NCBI GenBank assembly: GCA_027069035.1
Contig: JALXFI010000116.1
Coordinates: 1-7,376, forward strand
Reading direction: 5' to 3'
Length of the DNA stretch: 7,376 bases
Origin: a bacterium
GTDB lineage: Bacteria > Desulfobacterota > GWC2-55-46 > S146-80 > JALXFI01
The notes below the pieces were generated by a model. It was not told where the DNA came from and did not search any database. It saw only the letters and a program-made list of their open reading frames with translations. Positions 1 to 5,106 of the stretch are shown one piece after another. How positions within the stretch are numbered: position 1 is the first letter of the stretch; the number at the start of each line of letters is the position of its first letter. The translations under genes were made by a program, and so were the position numbers.

Positions 1-39
1 AAACTATATTTTATCCTCACCATTGGTTGGATATTTTGA

Positions 40-2088
40 TTAAGAATATTTATACAGGTTTAAAACAACTCCCATAGGATCAATATTTGCATTTTTCAAA
101 AGCTCATCTATCATAGAAATGTCTTGATAGCTATTTTGTTTATTCTTTAAGACAATTACTATATCATCCAAATAGCTCCTTAATAAAATTGCATCGTTTT
201 TTATCAGAAGCGGGGCAGAATCGAATATCAATATTTCATATCTCTCTTCTAAATTTTTTACAATATCTCGCATCTTTTTGGATTGAATTAACAGTCCAGG
301 ATCGGGTGGTTTTGAACCAGCCGTAAGAACACTTAAACCATTTATCCCTGTTTCTTGAACTACCTCCTTAATTTGTACATTTCCTGAAAATAAATCAACA
401 AGACCCTTTGCATTGGAAAGTTCAAATAATTCATGGAGACTGGGCCTCCTGAGGTCTGTATCGACCAAAAGAACTTTCCTTTCTTCTCTCGCAAGAATAA
501 TTCCAAGGTTGGCAACAGTCGTAGAGCTTCCTCCTTTAGGACTAACACTGCTAATCAATATTTTCCTTGGGGGTGAATCTATTTTAGTAAGATAGATGTT
601 TGAAAGTATTTTTCGATATGCTTCATATTTTGGATCATTTGGATCCATCTTCGATATTAGAGGTTTCTCTTTAGATTTTAATTTAAATTTGGGAATAGAC
701 CCCAAAAACGTAAAGCGATAAGCCTTAAGGTCGTCCGGCCTTTTTATAGTATTGTCTATATACTCTATTAAAAAACCAAATGAAAATCCCCAAAACAAAC
801 CAAGTATAATACCAAGAAGATAACACAAAGCCTTCTTGGGAAAATCAGGATCCGTAGGTTTTGTTGCGGGTTCAACCAATTTGATATTAGAAAGTGTCAT
901 AGATTCAGCAACACCAACCTGTGTTTGGTATTCTAAAAGGGTCTTATAAACATCTTGATTAACAGACAACGAAAGTTCTATTTCCGAATCTTTTATACTC
1001 TTAGAAGGAATCTTTATTAAATCCTCCTGTGATTTATCAATATATCTTTTTAATAGGTCTCTTTGTATCTCTCCAATCCTCTTATTAATATATGCATCCT
1101 TTAAATCTTCCACTAATTTTTCATAAACAGGGGTAATAGACACTTTCTTGTCATTAAAAACTATGTTTGCTCTCTCATTCAGTATTTCTTTAAGAGTGTC
1201 GATCTGTTTATTTAACTGCTTAATATCCGGGTGTTCCTCAGAAAAATCAATGCTCTTCCCTGAGACTTCCATTAATAATTCACTTAATTTCACCTCAAGA
1301 GAATTAAACAAATCACTTGAAACATATTTTTTCCCGCCAATCTTTTCTTCTATCAATTTTATGTTTTCATCAGCTTGAGCTATATTGATCTCATTCTCGT
1401 TATATTTTTCTTTTAAATCCGATATATATTCCAATAGTATTTTTATCTCTGTTCGCAAATCGACAGTTGCTTCCTTAATCATAAAGTTTTTCTTTTCTAC
1501 CAAAGATTTGTAATATTTTTCTTTAATACTTTTTATTTTGTTTTCTAAGAACAAACGGGCAGCCTTATACTCTTTTCTTGCAATATCAATCCTAAAATCT
1601 ATGTAGAGTCTGGCCAATTCATTCGACATTCTGGCTGCTTCAATGGGATCCGGGGAATCTGAAATAATTGCTAAAATGTCTGAATCTTCAACCTGTTCAA
1701 CCTTTACATACGGCTGTGGACTAATTTTGTTTACTATAGTATTTGTTTCAATTAAATCAACCGATGTTATTGTCTCCCCATCTCGGTCCTTAAGATCTAA
1801 TTTTGAGATAAGTCTGTCAAGGATGGGTTTGATCTTTATAAGGGCAATATCGGTACTATAAGTTTCATTCTGGGTGGATGGGAAATTGGCGCCTGTTGTT
1901 GTTAAACCAAGGCTGGACATTAAAGAGGACAAGGTATCAGATGAGCCAACCAATATCTTGGCCTTTGCCTCATAAACTGGTGTTGCAATTTTGGTTAATA
2001 TCACAACCAGAGATGAAAAAGCAAAAAAAGTTATTAATATTATCCATTTTCTCCTCCATATCACATCCCACAATCTTCTAAATTCCAT
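40..2088 (-). CDS. Wzz/Wzc-type polysaccharide co-polymerase with degenerate BY-kinase domain
   Basis: This is a 682-residue inner-membrane protein of the Wzc/ExoP/GumC type, which controls chain length and export of capsule or exopolysaccharide made by Wzy-dependent pathways. Seen: a short cytoplasmic N-terminus, TM1 at about 15-31, a long periplasmic part with coiled coil at about 166-350, a proline-rich motif (P407, P411, P414, P417) just before TM2 (about 420-444), then a cytoplasmic P-loop ATPase domain (about 485-682). Walker A' is intact (D543, D545, R547, P549) and Walker B has D623 (FDSAP). The Walker A loop reads SPKGGSSTT (516-524) and has Ser521 (codon AGC) where the family has the ATP-binding lysine. 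Only Y679 and Y681 form the C-terminal tyrosine tail, whereas classical BY-kinases usually carry a larger cluster. Length is close to that of E. coli Wzc. The ATG start at 2088 is preceded by AAGGAG and gives the usual basic N-terminus before TM1. The family call is secure; kinase activity is doubtful. Confidence 0.93.
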   Translation of the reverse strand: MEFRRLWDVIWRRKWIILITFFAFSSLVVILTKIATPVYEAKAKILVGSSDTLSSLMSSLGLTTTGANFPSTQNETYSTDIALIKIKPILDRLISKLDLKDRDGETITSVDLIETNTIVNKISPQPYVKVEQVEDSDILAIISDSPDPIEAARMSNELARLYIDFRIDIARKEYKAARLFLENKIKSIKEKYYKSLVEKKNFMIKEATVDLRTEIKILLEYISDLKEKYNENEINIAQADENIKLIEEKIGGKKYVSSDLFNSLEVKLSELLMEVSGKSIDFSEEHPDIKQLNKQIDTLKEILNERANIVFNDKKVSITPVYEKLVEDLKDAYINKRIGEIQRDLLKRYIDKSQEDLIKIPSKSIKDSEIELSLSVNQDVYKTLLEYQTQVGVAESMTLSNIKLVEPATKPTDPDFPKKALCYLLGIILGLFWGFSFGFLIEYIDNTIKRPDDLKAYRFTFLGSIPKFKLKSKEKPLISKMDPNDPKYEAYRKILSNIYLTKIDSPPRKILISSVSPKGGSSTTVANLGIILAREERKVLLVDTDLRRPSLHELFELSNAKGLVDLFSGNVQIKEVVQETGINGLSVLTAGSKPPDPGLLIQSKKMRDIVKNLEERYEILIFDSAPLLIKNDAILLRSYLDDIVIVLKNKQNSYQDISMIDELLKNANIDPMGVVLNLYKYS

Positions 2089-2096
2089 ATTTTATC

Positions 2097-2168
2097 TTAT
2101 CTCCTTATATCATCCTGAAATTCACCACTTTCATGATGCCTGTAACTTAAATCATATCTCTCCTTCAT
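2097..2168 (-). CDS. possible short upstream ORF (leader peptide)
   Basis: A 23-codon reading frame starts at ATG 2168, begins MKERYDLSYRHH, ends IRR, and stops with TAA at 2099-2097, leaving only 8 nt before the Wzc-like start codon. The product is hydrophilic and I do not recognise it. It has no well-placed Shine-Dalgarno site for the ATG. A TTG two codons upstream has AAGGGG 8 nt before it and would add two residues. The position, with its stop codon next to the downstream gene's ribosome site, fits a coupled leader ORF, but a frame this short arises easily by chance. Confidence 0.15.
   Translation of the reverse strand: MKERYDLSYRHHESGEFQDDIRR
2101..2106 (-). promoter_or_regulatory. Shine-Dalgarno site of the Wzc-like gene
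   Basis: AAGGAG on the minus strand lies 12 nt before the ATG at 2088. The spacing is somewhat long. The site overlaps the last codons of a possible 23-codon leader ORF (2168-2097), so translation of that ORF, if real, would affect initiation here. Confidence 0.6.
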
Positions 2169-2280
2169 GCTCAATCGTATAACCCCTTTTGATCTTTAGA
2201 GGTGTACTTCTATATATTTTCTTAAATCACCAATCTACCGTATAACAAACCTTAAACCACCATAAAAATGGTGGTTTAAG
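2146..2280. repeat. cluster of CTTAAAYCA motifs upstream of the Wzc-like gene
   Basis: The 9-mer CTTAAATCA occurs at 2146-2154 and 2221-2229. CTTAAACCA occurs at 2251-2259, and its inverse TGGTTTAAG at 2272-2280, where the last two form part of the hairpin. The copies at 2221 and 2251 match over 11 of 12 bases (CTTAAAYCACCA) and begin exactly 30 bp apart; the 2146 copy begins 75 bp from the 2221 copy. This could be a set of regulator half-sites for the polysaccharide gene. The region is AT-rich, so chance is not excluded. Confidence 0.35.
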
Positions 2281-2282
2281 GT
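2249..2282. terminator. perfect 15-bp hairpin, possible terminator of the dehydrogenase unit or operator
   Basis: Two 15-nt arms (2249-2263 and 2268-2282, left arm ACCTTAAACCACCAT) are perfect inverse complements around a 4-nt loop, AAAA on the plus strand and UUUU in minus-strand RNA. It lies 93 bp past the dehydrogenase stop and 160 bp before the Wzc-like start. On the minus strand it is followed by TTGTTATAC, which is only weakly U-rich, so it is not a textbook intrinsic terminator. No U-tract follows on the plus strand. Its symmetry also suits a dimeric DNA-binding protein, and part of one arm is repeated nearby (2221-2232). Confidence 0.5.
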
Positions 2283-2319
2283 AATAACTCTTTCAATTAT
2301 TCTAAAGAGATTTTTAACT

Positions 2320-2370
2320 GGCCAATATATCTATTTTAAAATCATAACAACACTCTGCATATATCCGGCC
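2320..2370. repeat. imperfect inverted repeat just after the dehydrogenase gene
   Basis: GGCCAATATAT (2320-2330) can pair with ATATATCCGGCC (2359-2370) as 4 bp plus 6 bp separated by a small internal loop, with a 28-nt loop between the arms. It begins 6 bp past the dehydrogenase stop codon. It may be a weak 3'-end structure on the transcript. No U-tract follows, so I do not call it a terminator. Confidence 0.2.
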
Positions 2371-2375
2371 TTCTT

Positions 2376-3539
2376 TTACTCCAACCTAATTAAAATTTTA
2401 CCGTCGGTTCTTTTAGATGATGTCTCAAGTGCATCAATAACACTTTTAAAAGAATACCTTTTTGTAATCATACGATCAATATTTAACCTTTTCATGGCAA
2501 GTAATCTTATTATCAATGGGAATATACCATATCCCGCATGCCCTCGAACACCAATAACCTTATTGGCACCAGAAACAAGAATATCCAAACACATAGGGGT
2601 GCTTGTTACCGCCCTGCCCAAATATATTATCTTCCCTTGACTTGACAAAGTTCTTTCCATCTCCGGAATTGTATGAGGCGCAGCACCGGCAGCTTCTACC
2701 TGTATGTCTGCCCCTACTCCTCTTGTAAGCTCCAAGACCTTATCTCCAGGTTTACAACCATCAAGATTATTTACATTAAAAACATAATCAGCGCCCATAT
2801 CCTGTGCGATTTTTAGTCTTTCATCTACAATATCAAATGCAATAACCATACTCGCTCCGGCAGCTCTGGCCAGAGCAACAGCCCCCAACCCTATAGGACC
2901 AACCCCGTATACAACAACAGTAGAGCCTGGTTTAAATCCGCCGCCAACAATAAAGAGTCCATTATATGCACATCCAACCGGTTCAATAAGGGCACCAATA
3001 TCAAAAACTTCTTCTTCAGGGTAATGCCCCATTAGATCATTTATCTTCCAGCAGTATCGTTCATTAACACTTACATATTCTGCAAGGGCTCCATCACAGC
3101 TCAGACCTAACAACTCTATTTTTTCACATTGATTTGGATTGCCGCTTCTACAAGCATCACACAAACCACACCACATAACACTCTCAACCGCTACTTTATC
3201 ACCCTTCTTCAATCCCGCTACTTTACTTCCTACTTTTTCAACAATACCTGAAAATTCATGTCCTAATATACATGGTAGTTTAGTCAACCCGGAAAAAATA
3301 ATATATCCATCATCATCGGTCTCATACACATGGCTGTCTGAACCACAAATACCACATGCTTTTACCCTTATAAGAACTTCACCATCTTCTATATCAGGAA
3401 CCTTAACTTCTCTGATTTCAAATCGTGGATTTCTCCACACATAACTCCCCATAAGAGCTCTGTTTTCTTTTCTTTCTTTCTCACTCAGATTGTACCCGTC
3501 TTTAGGAGACCACTCGCCATTAACCACAAGTGCCTTCAT
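2376..3539 (-). CDS. zinc-dependent alcohol dehydrogenase, scyllo-inosose 3-dehydrogenase-like (MDR superfamily)
   Basis: A 387-residue cytoplasmic NAD(P)-dependent dehydrogenase that should oxidise a secondary alcohol, plausibly of a polyol, cyclitol or sugar. Seen (numbering from ATG 3539): catalytic zinc ligands C65 (CGICGSD), H94-E95 (GHEF) and E186 (GALIEP); structural zinc cysteines C124, C127, C130, C138; Rossmann motif GVGPIG at 212-217; and D236 at the end of the second beta strand, which favours NAD+ over NADP+. About 30 extra N-terminal residues, including a GSYVWRNP stretch, make it longer than the usual 340-350 residues. From memory, the Thermotoga scyllo-inosose 3-dehydrogenase has the same extension. 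An in-frame GTG at 3545 would add two residues, but ATG 3539 begins the typical MKAL, follows GGAG by 5 nt and overlaps the ligase stop as ATGA. The enzyme class is firm; the substrate is inferred from resemblance only. Confidence 0.92.
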   Translation of the reverse strand: MKALVVNGEWSPKDGYNLSEKERKENRALMGSYVWRNPRFEIREVKVPDIEDGEVLIRVKACGICGSDSHVYETDDDGYIIFSGLTKLPCILGHEFSGIVEKVGSKVAGLKKGDKVAVESVMWCGLCDACRSGNPNQCEKIELLGLSCDGALAEYVSVNERYCWKINDLMGHYPEEEVFDIGALIEPVGCAYNGLFIVGGGFKPGSTVVVYGVGPIGLGAVALARAAGASMVIAFDIVDERLKIAQDMGADYVFNVNNLDGCKPGDKVLELTRGVGADIQVEAAGAAPHTIPEMERTLSSQGKIIYLGRAVTSTPMCLDILVSGANKVIGVRGHAGYGIFPLIIRLLAMKRLNIDRMITKRYSFKSVIDALETSSKRTDGKILIRLE

Positions 3540-5068
3540 ACACACTCCATCTGTAATAGTTTCTTATCAATCTTACCACTTCCCGTTTTTGGAAGTGAAT
3601 CCCTTATCTCTATAATCTTTGGAATCTTATAATGAGAAAGTCTTTCTTTGCAGAATCTTATAACATCCTTTTCAGCAAGTTCATTTCCATTTCTTGAGAC
3701 TATAACTGCCTTTGGAATTTCACCTCTCAACCTATCTTTAATGGACACAACGGCCGCTTCTTTAATATCAGGATAGTCCTGCAACACTAACTCAATCTCC
3801 ATAGGATATACCTTAAGTCCTGCAACCTTCATCATCCCTGTTTTTCTCTCTACAAAATAAAAGTTGCCGTCCTCATCCATTTTTCCCAGATCCCCACTGT
3901 AATACCAGCCATCTCTAAATATCCTATGTTTATCCTGTACATCCTCGTAATAGCCACTGACAACAGCAGGACCTTTGAATACCATTTCACCTATCTCATT
4001 TGGTGGAAGTTCAATACCATTCTCATCGACAACCTTAACTTTATATGAAGGGCAAGGTATACCAACGGAACCTGGTATTAAAACTCTATCCGGACGATTT
4101 GCAAGGGCAATGCCTGTTGTTTCAGTACTTCCCCAAACCGGCATGATCGATACACCCACCTTTTCCTTGAATCTATCCATAAGCTCCATCCTCGTATACA
4201 TGCCGCCGCTTTCAGGTATCCTCAAAGAACTTAAGTCATAGTCTTTGTGTTCCAAAAGTTCTAAGAGATTTTCATACATCGGTGCAAGCCCCATCATACA
4301 GGTTACCTTGTGATTGGATATCGCTTCAGCAAGAGATTTCGGATAAATCCTGTCAACTAATACTATTGTACCTCCAAGATAAAGTGCACGTGCAAATAAT
4401 TCATGAGGATGAGCAAAAGGCGCAAACATACAGAGATGTATATCGTCATACGTAAGGCCAAATGTCTCTACAGCAGCAATGGTATTATAATAAATATTTT
4501 TATGGGTCGTTATTGCACCTTTAGAACTGCCTGTAGAACCCGAGGTATAATTAAGATAAACCACATCCGAATCTTTAATATCCAGTGAAGGATTAACCAC
4601 CTCTCCTTTTTCTAAAATACCATCCCAGTGTAACAGTTTACCATCTCCGAGACGTTCGCCGACTACTATAATCGATACCTGTAGTGAAGCGGGAATAGAG
4701 TCCATTACATGTTTTAGATAATTGCTGTTTACTATTAAGAACCGCAGAGAGGTAACTTTACATATCTCACGGATGTATTCCGCTGGCAATTCAAAATTGA
4801 TGGGAACAGCCACCCCATGCGCCTTTGCTGTAGCCAAAAAGGATACTATCAGCTCCGGCATCCTTGGCATAATTAAGCCAACCTTATCACCTTTTTTCAG
4901 TCCGTTCTCAATGAAAAAGTTTGATAAGCGATTCACCTGTTCGTTAAATTTACCATAATTTATCTCTTTATCATGAAAAATGATAGCATTCTTTTCAGGT
5001 CTCTTCTCCGCCCATATTTCCAACATTTCCACAAGTGTCATAGTATTTTTTCTGTCATTATTTTTCAT
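3536..5068 (-). CDS. AMP-forming acyl-CoA synthetase/ligase (ANL superfamily)
   Basis: A 510-residue, full-length adenylating enzyme that activates a carboxylic acid with ATP and normally passes it to CoA or another thiol. Seen: the phosphate-binding A3 motif YTSGSTGSSKG (174-184), A5 WGSTETTG with E316, A7 SGD with D393, A8 ERKTG with R408, VYPMEIE (420-426), and the C-terminal catalytic lysine K499 in PKTGSGKID. The usual acidic residue of A8 (GRxxD or RxKD) is Gly411, and the hinge position is Thr410. No signal peptide or carrier-protein domain is present. I cannot name the substrate; it could be an aliphatic, aromatic or sugar-derived acid. ATG 5068 lacks a clear Shine-Dalgarno site; Met10 (ATG at 5041) is an alternative start but has none either. 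The gene follows the protease by 38 bp and overlaps the dehydrogenase by 4 bp, which suggests the ligase and dehydrogenase share a pathway. Confidence 0.92.
   Translation of the reverse strand: MKNNDRKNTMTLVEMLEIWAEKRPEKNAIIFHDKEINYGKFNEQVNRLSNFFIENGLKKGDKVGLIMPRMPELIVSFLATAKAHGVAVPINFELPAEYIREICKVTSLRFLIVNSNYLKHVMDSIPASLQVSIIVVGERLGDGKLLHWDGILEKGEVVNPSLDIKDSDVVYLNYTSGSTGSSKGAITTHKNIYYNTIAAVETFGLTYDDIHLCMFAPFAHPHELFARALYLGGTIVLVDRIYPKSLAEAISNHKVTCMMGLAPMYENLLELLEHKDYDLSSLRIPESGGMYTRMELMDRFKEKVGVSIMPVWGSTETTGIALANRPDRVLIPGSVGIPCPSYKVKVVDENGIELPPNEIGEMVFKGPAVVSGYYEDVQDKHRIFRDGWYYSGDLGKMDEDGNFYFVERKTGMMKVAGLKVYPMEIELVLQDYPDIKEAAVVSIKDRLRGEIPKAVIVSRNGNELAEKDVIRFCKERLSHYKIPKIIEIRDSLPKTGSGKIDKKLLQMECV
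3545..3548 (-). promoter_or_regulatory. Shine-Dalgarno site deciding the dehydrogenase start
   Basis: GGAG on the minus strand lies 5 nt before ATG 3539 and inside the last codons of the ligase gene. The alternative GTG start at 3545 would overlap this site, so the ATG is preferred. Together with the ATGA stop/start overlap it points to coupled translation. Confidence 0.75.
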
Positions 5069-5106
5069 ATACGGTTAAAACAACTAAACAAATTTAAGCC
5101 CATATA

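Noticed and set aside
1..23. Possible start of a next minus-strand gene: ATG at 23, reading MVRIKYS off the edge
   Set aside because: Only seven codons are visible, with no Shine-Dalgarno site. GGTGAGGA at 13-20 could instead serve a start outside the window. It cannot be decided from this sequence.
2287..2310. CTCTTT/AAAGAG inverted repeat as a terminator
   Set aside because: The stem is only 6 bp of mostly A-T pairs with a 10-nt loop and no U-tract after it.
3139..3444. 101-codon frame on the plus strand
   Set aside because: It lies wholly opposite the dehydrogenase, whose zinc and Rossmann motifs are intact. Its product is low in complexity and unlike any family I know. The other plus-strand frames (for example 1148-1378 and 3975-4241) are rejected for the same reason.
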